Notes: generated by a model from the sequence alone, not told the origin. 64,000 bases of DNA from Batillaria attramentaria (GCA_018292915.2 JACVVK020000524.1:327501-391500), one strand, 5' to 3'. Shown: positions 37,201 to 45,200, counted from the stretch's first letter. Numbers and translations: made by a program.

Positions 37201-40019
37201 TGTAACCTTTCTTATGCCTCCATTCCCCCATGACCACCCCACCCCCCTGCCCCCCACCCCCTTCAGACACCACTCCTACCCCACTTTCAAATTCAAATTG
37301 CAATTCAAATTCAAATGCACTTTATTCATCCCGAAACGGGCAGTTAAGATATAAGACAGGCTCAGTATACATCAACAAATGAATAATTAAGAACAATCAA
37401 TATTAATCACAGATTCAGTTAATTATGTTAAATTAATTAAGAATTAAGAAATAGCGTAGGAGTTCATTCGTAAGCTGAACGCTGGGCTAAATAACAGAAC
37501 ACAGGCATTCTTATACTCTCTCTCTCTCTCTCTCATATGACGTTTACCTTGTTTTTCGTTTTTCCCTTCCACCCTATAGAAGGGGATATATTGGGATTAC
37601 TTTATTAGTGCTGGGCTTTATCTCAGAAACTGCTGAAAGTTTGCATGTTGATTGACTGGCGTCTGACTGTGCATCATGACAACAAACCAAAAATTTCCTA
37701 TCAAGATCAAGTTGTTTGTCTTTCTGTTTTTTGTTGCTGTGACATCTTGAACATCTTTTTGCCCATTTGAATCAAGCGTGATCAAAGCCAAGACCTGCAT
37801 CACTATAGAGGTCAAGGTCATAGTCGCCATGTTGGTGTTTGTTGGCTTTTGCTGCATTCTGTTGTCTGTGCTGTTTCAGGAATGATCAATCTCAAGCCTC
37901 ACAGCTTCATCATGCCGGCCGAGAGCAAAGGGGAGATCGGCTACATCAGCAGTCCCAACTTTCAGACCAAGCCCACAAAGGTCAAGGCTGCAATTGCTCA
38001 CGTTCCCGTGGCAACTGAGAGCCTGCAGCGGCCACCTCAGAGTCCAGGTAAATCTACATGTACTGCATGTGCACAACTCCGCAGTGGGATAACGAAGAGT
38101 ATAAATAAAATATTTTTAAAAATTAACTACACTTGCTATAGTTGTATGTTTGATCACTTTTGCTTAAGTGACCTTTGCTTTTGCTCTGTGTTACAGCTCA
38201 ACGTTCTCGGCTGTCAGTGAGTTCCCCTCGGCCGAGCCCCTCCCCCAACACCCTTTCCCCTGTCCCCTCCCCAGGGCCCAACCACCACCTCTCCCCACAG
38301 CCACACCCACACCCCGCCCCCTCCCCCACCTCATCCAGCCAGATGCACCATCGGGTGCCTGTCATGGGCTCATCGTTGACAACGCCCCCTCCTCAGCCGC
38401 AGCCAACCGGAAATGAGCTTTCATCCCTCCCTCGTCACATGTTGGACAAGCGTCGGGAGCAGTCTCCCTTGATGTCCGCTTCCAGCGATTATGACCAGGG
38501 CGTGATGTCGCCGAGTTTGCAAAACGCAGGCGGCTCCAGCATGAAGAAGTTTGGAGACAACGACAGGAAAACGTCGGTACCCAAGGAAAAGAAAACGGTG
38601 CGGATGGACGTGCCAGAGACGGAGGAGGAGAAGGAGGAGAAAAGGGAGGCGGCCAGAGAAGCTGCCGCTGCCGCCGCCGCCGCAGGAAGTGGACTCTCGG
38701 AGTCGAGCCACGGAGGGACGGAGGCGAGGGACGGAGGATTGGCGTTACCTACGGCAACCTCCAATGGAGGTGTGCCAAAAGCAAAGCACAAGCCCCCGCC
38801 ACTGACGGTAACTCCGCAGCTGCTGCAGCCAGGGCTTCCGTCCCCGTCGCTGGGCCCAGGCTCCGCACCCAGCTCGGCCAGCTCCACTCGCAAAAGCATT
38901 TTTAAGAAGAACAAGGACGATGGAATGGACAGGTATGCTACTGACCTGATTGAGATGTCCGGGGAGAATTACCCAAGATGTAAATCATACTTGTTAAGCG
39001 TGGCGCATTCAGAATTGATGTTGGAAGTAACGTGTCTGATTTGTAGTTTTGTGTTTTTCAATTCTGCTCTCCTTTGGTAGAATGGTTTAAGCATCATCAT
39101 CTTGATTAGCACCTGGGCCCTTTCGTGGTAGAGAAAACTGTTGTCCTAGGGTAATGCCTTTGTCGTGATTTTCAGCTTTAAATTTTCAGACAATCCTGTA
39201 CTCTGCTTTGATGGTTGCGAGTCTGTTGTCAGTGAAACAGAGTGCATGTTGTTAGTAGTCATAGATAATAATGATTTGTTGGTTGTCATGGAGATCCTAT
39301 GCCTGTTGCCATGGAGATTATGTGCTTGTTTTAACACATATTGTTTGCTTGTTATGATGGGGACGGTGTGGTAATAGTCACATATGCGTCCGTAGGGTTT
39401 TGGAGCAAGTGGACTTCGAGCGGCAGTTTGAGAATCTGCCCAAGTTCATCCCCGAGGACTCGGACTCGACCACACCACTACCACAAAGTCCCAGAGCTAT
39501 CATCAACACCTACAAGAACAAGAAGAAAAAGATCTCCAACCTTGGTAAGGATACATTTCATGTGGACAATTAGATAATTATGCTTACCTGTAATGCTGTA
39601 GTCATCACTTCATGCAAAATCAGACAACCGCTTCATCAGCTTTCCCAGTGCAAACTACTGAACTTTGTTTTCTCATCATTTTCATAACATATAGTGATTT
39701 CTGGTCATTTACAGTGAAGGGAGATAACCCAGAGGGAGAGAGCAAGCTGTCCAGCGAATCGGAAACCACTACGCCCAAGACTCCTCGCAGCGGGATGTTC
39801 GAGGATGCAAAGTTCTTCGGCAGCAGCTTCAACCTGGAAAGCCTGTCGGATGAATACATAAAAGCAGCAGTCACTGCCAAAGGTTCGCAAATACTGAGTG
39901 CTAAGTGTTGTGTAGTGTTTTGCAAAGGGCTTTTTTTTTTTAAAACATCGTGCTGTATAGAAGGTTGACTGCTTTTTATGTCACCTGTGTGGTATGTTCA
40001 TGTTTTTAAAAGTACGGTA

Positions 40020-40089
<70 letters not shown>

Positions 40090-42263
40090 TAGTCCAGTCT
40101 TTAAATGGACTCTTATTTTTAATTACGCTATTATTATTATTAATATCATTATTTAGCCTAATTTATTATTGGAATTATCATAATGTATGTGCTTTTATGT
40201 GATATTCATAAACCTAACTTATAGTGTGCAGAGCGGGCACCAAAAGAAAATTTTCTGGTTTTAAAAGGACTGGACATTAAAGATGATTTGACCTGATTTG
40301 ATTACTTGCTTGATGAGTCTTCTCTGCACTGGGTGTATGGGTCGACAAGTCGCATCAAAAACAGACCAAGGTTCTAGCTTACCAAATTTCATAGTGGCAG
40401 AAGAGTTTGTTATTCCACTGTAGTAAATGACACAAAATCAGCATTGCTTGTGTGTCATGAATGTGGATGTAAGGTGGATAACAGTTGTTAAGGAGTCGTA
40501 TGAAGTATTTTTCTTTTGTTTTTTGATTGAGCAGTCGTGAAAGCTTTGACAGTCACGATATCCTGCTTTCAGTTTCATCGTGTGCGAAATAGAGAGAATT
40601 TAGAGATTAAAAAAACAAACAAAACAAAACAAACAAACACATAAAGCGGCCAATGTCTGTAATTGTCACTTTTCTGGCTTCTTGAGATAAGTTTATAAAT
40701 AAATTAAATTATTCTACTGTATTATCCGATCAAACATGCAGCGGACTTTGGATTGGCACATTCAGGTGAATATTGCAACGTTCTTCACTTTTTCTCTCCC
40801 CAGATTTTGGAGAGGGAGACATGAACTCTCCCATGACACCCAAAACTCCGTGCTCCCCAGGAACTCCGTTCTCCACGCGGAGAATCCTTGATCAGCGACG
40901 ACAGCTCGTCATGCAGCTGTTTGACGAACAGGGGCTCTACCCTTCCAGTAAGTGTTTTAACAGGGGCTCTACCCTTCCAGTAAGTGTTTTAACAGGGGCT
41001 CTACCCTTCCAGTAAGTGTTTTAACAGGGGCTCTACCCTTCCAGTAAGTGTTTTAACAGGGGCTCTACCCTTCCAGTAAGTGTTTTAACAGGGGCTCTAC
41101 CCTTCCAGTAAGTGTTTTAACAGGGGCTCTACCCTTCCAGTAAGTGTCTTCTTTGTCACAGTCCTCATAGATTTTGCGGCAGCTTCTGCTCCCCACCCAC
41201 CCCCCCCACCCCCCTTACATTGGCAGGGGATAGGTTTCTGCTTATCTTCTTTCCTTTTTTTTGTTCTCTTCTCTACTCTCTTCACTCTTCTTTTCTCTCT
41301 TCTCTCATTCTCTCTCTCCTTTTTTTTTTCTTTTTTTTTTTTTTTGAACCTCAGTTGCATGCCAAAAAAAAAAACCCAAAAAAACCCCCCCTACTTGAAC
41401 TTCTTTTTTTTTCTCTCTTTTTTTTGCTATGGCTGAGCGCTCCTCTTCATTGGTTCCTTTTGTTTTCACACACATTACTTATTCTACGTACTATATCGGC
41501 ATACAAAACCCCCTCCACAACAACAACAAAAGGAAACACAACCAACATAATAACATAACAAGAGAGAAAGGTCATATCTTTGTTTAGCAGTGCGTGCGTG
41601 CGTGCGTGTGTGTGTGTGTGTGTGTGGAAGTGGAAGAGTGTGTGGGAGTGGCAGATAATTTTTCATCATATCACATCACCAAATCTTATGTATTTTTCAA
41701 AATCATACAGGTGTCTAATCGGTGTTCTAGATTCAGTTTTCTTCCATATGCTTATACACATTTTCCCAATCAGTATTAAATGATTCAGTATTTTGATATG
41801 CTCTTAGGTTTCTGCTTCTCTTACTTGGCAGGAATAGTGTTAATCCAATGGATTGCGTGTGTGTGTGTGTGTGTGTGCAGCACAAGCAACGTTGGCGTTT
41901 CAAGCCAAGCACAGCGACATCTTCCCCAACAAGATGTGTCTGCAGCTAAAGATCCGCGAGGTGCGGCAGAAGATGATGGCGCAGTCGCTGCAGACCGTGC
42001 GAGAGATCTCGGACCCTCCACTGACCCCCTCCTCCTCAACCAGTGGTAGCACGCCTCCCACCGTTACCGTGGCATCGACCTGCGCTACCATGGATACGTC
42101 CAGATATTCACCCTTGATATCGGCTGGCAACAAGATGTACACTTCTCCACCCTCTGCGGGTCAGATGGGTGGGAAGATGTCAGGACAAGAGGGACAACCC
42201 TTGCAAACAAGCTCTGCTCGTGGAGAGTTGCTTCCCTCGGTGTCCGTTCATCAGAGTTTATAG
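6199..42263 (+). CDS. cic: capicua HMG-box transcriptional repressor, 21-exon gene
   Basis: Capicua represses ETS-type and other target genes until ERK phosphorylation relieves it, and it binds DNA with an HMG box plus a C-terminal C1 domain. Seen here, in order: a Q-rich N-terminus, a DUF4819-like domain, a C-clamp-like motif (exon 1), an ataxin-1 binding motif (exon 2), [10 protein letters not shown] (exon 3), the HMG box (exons 4-5), acidic and Q/P-rich spacers, a KKKKK basic motif (exon 18) and C1 (exons 20-21). I placed introns by GT-AG sites and phase continuity; all phases from exon 2 to 21 close. Predicted length is about 2,725 residues, slightly above human CIC-L (about 2,500). The chosen start, ATG at 6199, follows an acceptor and has A at -3. 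Exon 1 is broken by small frame shifts, so the model cannot be translated straight through. Internal introns contain SINEs and MITEs. Confidence 0.93.
9389..10001. mobile_element. Non-autonomous element flanked by TTAA (piggyBac-like MITE)
   Basis: It is flanked by TTAA at 9385-9388 and 10002-10005. The terminal inverted repeats read GGGCCGTTTCTACACGTG on the left and, inverted, GGCCGTTCTACACGTG on the right, extending with mismatches through GGCAAGTT. TTAA duplication is typical of piggyBac. No transposase frame inside. It lies in cic intron 1. Confidence 0.7.
10011..10243. mobile_element. MITE with about 33-bp terminal inverted repeats
   Basis: The left end, GGTTCGCCCGTTAGGGGGTG, is mirrored by an inverted right end at about 10211-10243 (CACCCCCTAACAGGCGAAC). 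It sits six bases after the piggyBac-like element. Superfamily not assigned. Confidence 0.7.
10255..10345 (+). repeat. Dispersed repeat tail with (ACTC)n end
   Basis: GTGCAGGCACACTTAGC, a diverged middle and ACTCACTCACTCAC match 47050-47128. It looks like the 3' end of a retroposon family. Orientation and full length are unknown. Confidence 0.5.
12249..12331 (-). CDS. Possible minus-strand first coding exon (unrecognised)
   Basis: On the minus strand an ATG at 12331 opens 27 codons ([14 protein letters not shown]...) that run into an excellent donor, GTAAGTAT, at 12248. A CRE-like TGACGTCA sits at 12353-12360, just upstream. I could not find a following exon, so this may be a chance arrangement or a non-coding antisense transcript. 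Confidence 0.2.
15106..15358 (+). mobile_element. SINE family B, 5'-truncated
   Basis: It shares GAAATGTTCAGCCCACC, CTGAGCTGACCCTTCGCACC and AGCGCCTATACAATACTCAT with copies at 24725-25115, 61010-61418 and 63428-63675, and ends in (ATT)n. The tRNA-like head is missing. Confidence 0.75.
16550..16820 (+). repeat. Three diverged tandem units of about 90 bp
   Basis: Each unit has AATGGCTTCA, a GTGACGTACATG-like middle and a GTTGCACCATC-like end, starting near 16558, 16653 and 16739. The units have diverged by substitutions and small indels. They lie inside cic intron 1. Confidence 0.6.
17230..17390. repeat. Long near-perfect palindrome flanked by CA/TG tracts
   Basis: Arms of about 44 bases (17283-17326 and 17328-17371) are almost exact reverse complements: AGAAGCAGCAGCAACAACCA on the left, the inverted form on the right, centred on CATCAGTAACTGATG. 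CA repeats on the left face TG repeats on the right, extending possible pairing to about 150 bases. Confidence 0.85.
18755..19143 (+). repeat. Three tandem units of about 119 bp with TG/GA tracts
   Basis: A unit made of (TG)n, (GA)n and CCTATGTTCGACAACCCCAG... ending in (GCA)n starts near 18790, 18910 and 19027. The unique parts are nearly identical, so the expansion is recent. Non-coding, in cic intron 1. Confidence 0.85.
19517..19565 (+). repeat. (CA)n microsatellite
   Basis: About 24 CA dinucleotides in intron 1. A comparable (TG)n tract lies at 20188-20233. Confidence 0.95.
23764..23961 (+). CDS. cic: cic exon 2: ataxin-1 binding motif
   Basis: 198 bp, phase 1 in and out. It encodes [12 protein letters not shown], matching the short CIC segment that binds the AXH domain of ataxin-1 and its paralogue in vertebrates. 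A Pro/Ala-rich tail follows ([15 protein letters not shown]). In mammals the equivalent exon is the first one shared by the long and short isoforms. Acceptor TTGTTGCAG, donor GTAAAG. Confidence 0.92.
24372..24529 (+). CDS. cic: cic exon 3: acidic stretch and 14-3-3/RSK-type site
   Basis: 158 bp, phase 1 in, phase 0 out. An acidic run ([13 protein letters not shown]) is followed by [10 protein letters not shown]. The matching human site RRTQSLSAL is phosphorylated by p90RSK and bound by 14-3-3, which lowers DNA binding. Donor is GTATGA. The position just before the HMG box is conserved. Confidence 0.92.
24725..25115 (-). mobile_element. SINE family B, full length
   Basis: On the minus strand the tRNA-like head starts GGGCGGTCGATGGTC with B box GGGGTTCGAGTCCC. 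The body has CTCCGGGTACTCCGGCTTCC and ends in ACTCATTATTATTATT. It sits in cic intron 3, about 270 bp before the HMG exon. Confidence 0.8.
25388..25570 (+). CDS. cic: cic exon 4: HMG box, first part
   Basis: 183 bp, phase 0 both sides. It encodes [20 protein letters not shown], then [20 protein letters not shown] and [14 protein letters not shown]. This is the SOX/TCF-type HMG box of capicua, nearly identical to vertebrate and fly forms over helices 1 and 2. Acceptor TTTGTAG, donor GTACTT. Confidence 0.98.
25640..26015 (+). repeat. Compound microsatellite, three units of about 115 bp, between the HMG exons
   Basis: Units of TCTG/TCTC-rich sequence followed by (CA)n occur three times, each with AATGTTCTCTGTCTGTCT or a near match in the later ones, and the array ends in about 38 CA dinucleotides at 25938-25997. 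It gives spurious long frames on both strands. It lies between the two exons of the HMG box. Confidence 0.9.
26101..26248 (+). CDS. cic: cic exon 5: end of HMG box
   Basis: 148 bp, phase 0 in, phase 1 out. [20 protein letters not shown] completes the HMG box and its basic tail, followed by a Ser-rich linker. Acceptor TGTCCAG, donor GTACGA. Confidence 0.97.
26756..26937 (+). CDS. cic: cic exon 6: Ser/Pro linker
   Basis: 182 bp, phase 1 in, phase 0 out. It encodes [20 protein letters not shown], then [14 protein letters not shown] and a Thr/Ser-rich end. It corresponds by position to the human segment containing RPRAFSHSGVHS. Phosphorylation in this region is plausible but not shown here. Confidence 0.85.
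27254..27427 (+). mobile_element. SINE family A in cic intron 6
   Basis: An intact head (GGGGAGCCGGGGTGGTCGAA), a B box GAGTTCGATCCC and the family body. It is flanked by an 11-bp target duplication, CTGTTACTTGC, at 27240-27250 and 27428-27438. Confidence 0.88.
27910..28144 (+). CDS. cic: cic exon 7: acidic MVICEED region
   Basis: 235 bp, phase 0 in, phase 1 out. A Pro-rich start is followed by [20 protein letters not shown], matching the conserved human [24 protein letters not shown]. Donor GTGAGA at 28145. The 3.3-kb intron that follows is unusually rich in coding-like sequence. Confidence 0.93.
30249..30434 (+). CDS. Unrecognised terminal coding exon nested in cic intron 7
   Basis: After a good acceptor (polypyrimidine, TGTTGTAG) one frame is open for 61 codons and ends in [23 protein letters not shown], then [15 protein letters not shown] and [12 protein letters not shown]. 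Composition is protein-like (four Trp, many charged residues). There is no in-frame ATG, so it needs an upstream exon; a donor near 29486 is in suitable phase but no start codon was found before it. Joined to cic exon 7 it would stop at once, so it is not a cic exon. AATAAA follows at about 30787. I do not recognise the family; a transposon-derived or lineage-specific gene is possible. Confidence 0.4.
   Translation, partial: VLEVVDAEGESECLHYLKEKDGVYIWADQAWHPSSNLHDPDNSGTTIADTWQKTRVYLQLV
31157..31320. mobile_element. TA-flanked MITE (Tc1/mariner-like)
   Basis: TA at 31155-31156 and 31321-31322 flank inverted ends CAGTACAACTTCTTTTGGG and, inverted, CAGTAGAACCTCTTTTGGG. At 164 bp it has no coding capacity. 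The TA duplication and CAGTA ends fit Tc1/mariner-type (including pogo) elements. Confidence 0.75.
31443..31585 (+). CDS. cic: cic exon 8: DLNCKERV region
   Basis: 143 bp, phase 1 in, phase 0 out. [20 protein letters not shown], then [15 protein letters not shown], matches the human DIDLKCKERVTDSESGDSS...FSPVI segment. Donor GTGCAG. Confidence 0.95.
31739..32008 (+). repeat. 27-bp minisatellite, 10 perfect copies, each starting GTAAGATATG
   Basis: Ten exact units of 27 bases, GTAAGATATGTTC...TCTCACT, run from 31739 to 32008. Because 27 is divisible by three, the array stays open on both strands and creates false peptides. Each unit begins with a strong 5' splice site-like sequence. It lies in cic intron 8, 153 bp after exon 8. 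Confidence 0.97.
32214..33329 (+). CDS. cic: cic exon 9: large Q-rich exon
   Basis: 1,116 bp, 372 codons, phase 0 both sides. It starts [17 protein letters not shown], includes [14 protein letters not shown], a polyglutamine block at 32757-32865 and [18 protein letters not shown] (compare human RPVSSTPVPIASKPF). Acceptor TTTCTAG, donor GTGAGT. Acts as a flexible spacer between the DNA-binding regions. No frame break is seen over more than 1.1 kb. Confidence 0.93.
33470..33900 (+). repeat. Dispersed repeat in intron 9, related to 36115-36430
   Basis: Both copies contain AAATGATGCCAAAATG-like sequence, AAATTGCACA, a poly-A stretch followed by ATCC, and a GGATCATG/GGGTCATGGACC motif near the end. 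Internal short duplication (AATGTTTCGTCCTCT) is present here. Class unknown. Confidence 0.5.
33972..34136 (+). CDS. cic: cic exon 10
   Basis: 165 bp, 55 codons, phase 0. [21 protein letters not shown]-rich middle, then [10 protein letters not shown], matching human VQYILPTLP. It is one of four consecutive phase-0 exons, 10 to 13, that start with V-Q or V-L. Confidence 0.9.
34171..34217 (+). repeat. (TG)n microsatellite
   Basis: About 23 TG units in intron 10, shortly after exon 10. Confidence 0.97.
34245..34400 (-). mobile_element. tRNA-derived SINE, family D
   Basis: On the minus strand GGCGGGTGGCTGAAACGG gives an A-box-like region and GAGGGTTCAAATCCCATC a B box. The body runs to about 34245. 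Seen only once; it lies in cic intron 10. Confidence 0.55.
34519..34683 (+). CDS. cic: cic exon 11
   Basis: 165 bp, phase 0. [20 protein letters not shown], then [14 protein letters not shown] and IPASNIRK. It is low-complexity linker sequence with few recognisable motifs. Acceptor TGCTACAG, donor GTAAAT. Confidence 0.85.
34885..35037 (+). CDS. cic: cic exon 12
   Basis: 153 bp, phase 0. [20 protein letters not shown], then [18 protein letters not shown]-rich linker. The acceptor (GGTGTAG) has a modest pyrimidine tract and the donor GTTTGT is weak, so alternative splicing is possible. Confidence 0.8.
35503..35735 (+). CDS. cic: cic exon 13
   Basis: 233 bp, phase 0 in, phase 2 out. [20 protein letters not shown], then repeated ITAQLQ motifs ([19 protein letters not shown]) and [10 protein letters not shown], matching human QKVLLPSSTR. 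The acceptor follows a (TA)n tract at about 35434-35456. Confidence 0.88.
36020..36105 (+). repeat. Retroposon 3' tail with (ATT)n
   Basis: CAGCGTCTAGAGCCCTGGCT, GGGCACTATAAAAATCCTGA and (TTA)n resemble the 3' ends of LINE or SINE families that end in short repeats. The 5' part is not recognisable. Intron 13. Confidence 0.5.
36115..36430 (+). repeat. Dispersed repeat in intron 13, related to 33470-33900
   Basis: Shares ATGCCAAAATGCAC, AAATTGCACAAATTTTAGGCT, a poly-A run and TTTTGGATCATGAAC with the copy in intron 9. Confidence 0.5.
36455..36566 (+). repeat. 56-bp tandem duplication
   Basis: Two exact copies of a 56-base unit (CACTGACTCGCTGGTCACTG...) sit side by side, starting at 36455 and 36511. 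Intron 13, non-coding. Confidence 0.95.
36708..36823 (+). CDS. cic: cic exon 14
   Basis: 116 bp, phase 2 in, phase 1 out. [20 protein letters not shown], then HYVPLVQ. Corresponds to the human STRITYVQSAGGHALPLG region. Acceptor TTTTGCGCAG, donor GTGTGC. Confidence 0.87.
36949..37173 (+). CDS. cic: cic exon 15
   Basis: 225 bp, phase 1 both sides. [20 protein letters not shown], then Q-rich sequence and [20 protein letters not shown]. Multiple S/T-P sites suit ERK/CDK-type phosphorylation by rule, not by evidence here. Donor GTAGGA. Confidence 0.87.
37275..37420 (+). repeat. Retroposon-like AT-rich repeat
   Basis: AATTCAAATTCAAATGCACT and TTATTCATCCCGAAACGGGC resemble common retroposon 3' sequence. 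In intron 15; boundaries uncertain. Confidence 0.4.
37880..38047 (+). CDS. cic: cic exon 16
   Basis: 168 bp, phase 1 both sides. [20 protein letters not shown], then [18 protein letters not shown], matching human KAPQKVKAAIASIPVGS. Acceptor CTGTTTCAG, donor GTAAAT. Confidence 0.93.
38197..38932 (+). CDS. cic: cic exon 17: Pro-rich and charged exon
   Basis: 736 bp, phase 1 in, phase 2 out. A Pro/His-rich start ([20 protein letters not shown]) is followed by [20 protein letters not shown], an E/K-rich then poly-Ala block ([20 protein letters not shown]), and [17 protein letters not shown]. The last part corresponds to human PPPLKKTFDSVDNRVL. Donor GTATGC. Confidence 0.92.
38933..39395 (+). other. 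cic intron 17
   Basis: 463 bp. It contains a cluster of short imperfect repeats of the type GTTGTCATGGAGATCCTATG / GTTGCCATGGAGATTATGTG near 39285-39325. No gene seen. The acceptor CGTAG at 39395 has a short pyrimidine tract. Confidence 0.5.
39396..39544 (+). CDS. cic: cic exon 18: VDFERQF and basic motif
   Basis: 149 bp, phase 2 in, phase 1 out. [20 protein letters not shown], then [18 protein letters not shown], matching human [21 protein letters not shown]...SPRAILGSYRKKRKNS. In human CIC the basic run is part of a nuclear import signal close to ERK sites. Confidence 0.96.
39715..39882 (+). CDS. cic: cic exon 19
   Basis: 168 bp, phase 1 both sides. [20 protein letters not shown], then [25 protein letters not shown] resembles human EPNTPKSAK. 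The donor GTTCGC is weak. Confidence 0.88.
40023..40088 (+). repeat. (TG)n microsatellite, 33 units
   Basis: In cic intron 19, 140 bp after exon 19. The rest of the intron to 40803 holds no gene; 40225-40305 (ending TTTGACCTGATTTGATTAC) may be a retroposon tail. Confidence 0.97.
40804..40947 (+). CDS. cic: cic exon 20: first half of C1 domain
   Basis: 144 bp, phase 1 both sides. [20 protein letters not shown], then [20 protein letters not shown]. The C1 domain acts with the HMG box in DNA binding. The correct end is set by phase: TACCCTTCCA then GTAAGT at 40948 joins to exon 21 to give YPSTQATLAFQ. The last 17 bases of the exon and the donor are the first unit of a seven-copy 32-bp repeat. 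Confidence 0.95.
40931..41146 (+). repeat. 32-bp tandem repeat carrying seven copies of the C1 5' splice site
   Basis: The unit GGGGCTCTACCCTTCCAGTA-AGTGTTTTAACA (32 bases) starts at 40931, 40963, 40995, 41027, 41059, 41091 and 41123. Each copy has the exon end and GTAAGTG, placing donors at 40948, 40980, 41012, 41044, 41076, 41108 and 41140. Only donor 1 keeps the cic frame without a stop. Copies are identical until the end of the last one. Confidence 0.97.
41147..41880 (+). other. cic intron 20 after the donor array
   Basis: C-rich, T-rich and TG tracts (T/C-rich 41240-41345, TG about 41604-41625, TG 41855-41878) up to the acceptor TGTGTGCAG at 41880. No gene seen. The acceptor has TG instead of a normal polypyrimidine tract. 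Confidence 0.7.
41881..42263 (+). CDS. cic: cic exon 21: second half of C1 domain and stop
   Basis: 383 bp, phase 1 in. [20 protein letters not shown], then [15 protein letters not shown], matches human [29 protein letters not shown] poorly conserved Ser/Thr/Pro tail ends with TAG at 42261. Confidence 0.97.
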
Positions 42264-45200
42264 TGACTTCGCTACCCAATTTTTTTTCTTCCTTCACAAA
42301 CTATTGATGGTTCGGTTAAAATTGACTATTTTTTCTCCGTATGTAATGCCAATAGACGTATATTTTTGTTGTTCACACTGATATTTTGTTGTTATCAATT
42401 GTATATCGTCAGTGATGTGTTTACAGTTTTATTGCCCATGAACTCCGGCGAACGGACATTTGCATGAGACGATAATTTCTGTTTTGCTTAGGTGCTTCGG
42501 CTTCAATTAGAAGCTTACGTTTTCCCCTCTTGTCCTGCGAGTGAGTTACGCTTGAAGCTTCCTGCTATTTCTCTGTTTGCGTCTTGGGAAGCGGGATTGA
42601 ACGGTGTCTGGTGTAGCACTTTCGCACTTTCGCATTCGTTGCTTTGTTGTTGAGAAATTGCGCAAAAGTTTTCGCACCTGGCATAAGTCGCCATCAAGTT
42701 CAGTGTCTTGTTTGATTGGTTTTCGTCAGTGCTTTGTTCCTGAAACTGAACTGCATGGGCCGTATGTTAGCTATCAGTCATTGACTGTCATTTTATTGAC
42801 TAAAACAGAGGTGTTGTTTTGTGATAGGGTTAACTCGGCGTGTTGAATTCATCATCATATTTAGCTGTTTCTTGTTTGTGGCTGTTTCACTGCGCACTGT
42901 AATCTGCTGTTTTGTTGTGCTGTACTTATTCCCCCCCCCACCCCCTCTTTTTACCAGTACGGGATTGTCTCCCGCGGTTTGTTATTGAGGGTGTTGTCGT
43001 TGCATGAACAATGATCGTTGTTGTCATCTTCAAGCTGGTTATTGTCCTCGTGGAGGTGCTCTGCTTCCTGCACTGTGGAAAGAGGCAGTTACGTTTTGTG
43101 CTTGTTAAGCGTAGACACGGTTCACATTTTATTTTGTTTGTGTTTGTGCGTGTGTGTAGTTGCGAATTGAGTCTTTGGCACATGCTAGTTGATACCCTAT
43201 GTACACACAAGAAGGATTTTTAGTAAATATCTTTAATTTGCTTTTTATTCCTGTTGAGGGTGATCTCTCAATTACCGGGGACAGTGAGATGTGTTTCGCA
43301 TGCTTTCTGACGCTCGTGCAGACATTCGTAAGAAATACATGAGTACGTGTAATATCAGCGTTTTAAATGACGTACACAGTATAAATATCCAAAACAGTGA
43401 CGTTTCAAACTCCTGTGTGTTCATATGAGAGAGAGCAGAATAATAACCTTGTGTGTATATATTGTGATGCCGAAAGGAGTTTGATGTGGTTTTTTTGCCA
43501 ACATGGAAAGTTGGTTTGAACGTGAAAGTTTAACATTGATGTTGAAGGTTCTCTTCTGTGTAGTCGAATGCCATACTTGTGATCAAACCTGCAAAATTCA
43601 ACATGCGCTGTACATTAAACCACTTCGAGAGAAGGAGTGTGTGTGCGTGTGTGTGTGTGCTTGCGTGTATGTTTTAGTGCCTGAGTGCAAGCTGATATGA
43701 AGTCGGTAAGACAATTAAATACTTGAAAACTCGCCATTCGAGGAAGCAGTTTTTGTCATTATTGTGTACAAATTTGTACAGATGCTGGTGACTGATTTAA
43801 ATCATTTTTTTTTCCCCACACAAATATCAAAAGATTGGGTGTTCAGTTGCAAAAACCATCTCCAAACCAGCAATTCACGTTTGTGTGTAATGGACTTTTT
43901 TTTAAAAATTGTTTGGGTGCATACTGTACAGTACTGCACAACTTTTTAAGAATTTTCTTGTTGTTTTCTGCGAAGAAAGGGCCACTTCACCTGTGTTTTG
44001 TGGCATGCGCCTGTTATGCGCCAGTTTTCTTCAAGAAAGATGTTTGCTATTGTCATCATTGCTTTTGGTTGTTGTTGTTTTTTTCTTCTTCTTTCGCATA
44101 CTGAAGTCTTGTCAAATGTACATACAAACCACATTTCATTTTATTCAATGGTTTTCATGAGAGTGTAAATATTTCATCGTCACTGAGGAAGTCATGCAAT
44201 TGTAATGAACGGACTGGTTAGAGATGTCTACACACACACACGCTCCCTTTATCTGTTGTATGCGATCTTGGATAAGGCCTGTACATACCCACAGTCGTGC
44301 TTAATGATGAACATTTTCAAGAGAGACATGTCCCTGGTTGAAGATGTACAACTTGCTGAAAACTTCCAGCAAAAGAGATACCTGGGAGAAAGAGAGACGG
44401 AAAGAGAAAGAAACATTCCACTTGACTTTAGCACAATTTAACGTCAACGATAACAGAATGCTGTTCCATGCAAGGTTTGGATGGGACCCTGCATTCCCCC
44501 CCACCCCAAGCCCCCCACTCCACCCTCCTCCCCCACCCACACCAACAGGGGACCTGCACTTTTCATTCCCCCCACCACCTTTCATCCACGCTCCCTTACT
44601 TCTCCCAGTTGAGTTCAGAAAAGGATTGCGCTGGATAATTTTTTTCTTGAACATACCCCGTCCAAGATTCCTAAGCTTCGCAAATGAATTTTCTTTTGTT
44701 TTGTTTCTGTTTTTGTTTTTTGCAACAGTTATAATTGTGGGTGTGCCTGTGCACTGAACACAGTCCGTCTGTTGGCCACAATGGCTCCACTGGTATATAC
44801 ACTGACGTTAACTGTCAACCGACATCATCACCCCTCCCATCCTCCCCCCTTTACAAATTAAGCCCCGGATCCCCTCCCCCCCCCCCCCCCCCCATTTCCC
44901 CATTTAGCACTAACAAAAATATACACGGATGTTTGCTGACTGCCAACTGACGACAACCCCTCCCCCCAAAGAAAACCCCCTACTTTCCCCCATGCCCCAA
45001 TTTTGTACCTCTCCCATTGGAAAACTAAAAGCAGCATACACGTCTGAGATATTGATAGTTTGGTAGTGCATGACATGTTTTTTTGTTTGTTTTTTTTGTT
45101 TTTTTTTGTCACAAATTTAATTTCTGAGAAATCTACACACTATTTTACTGGCAGCTACAATGACACTACCAGTGAAGCAATTTTGGGATGAAGTGAACAC

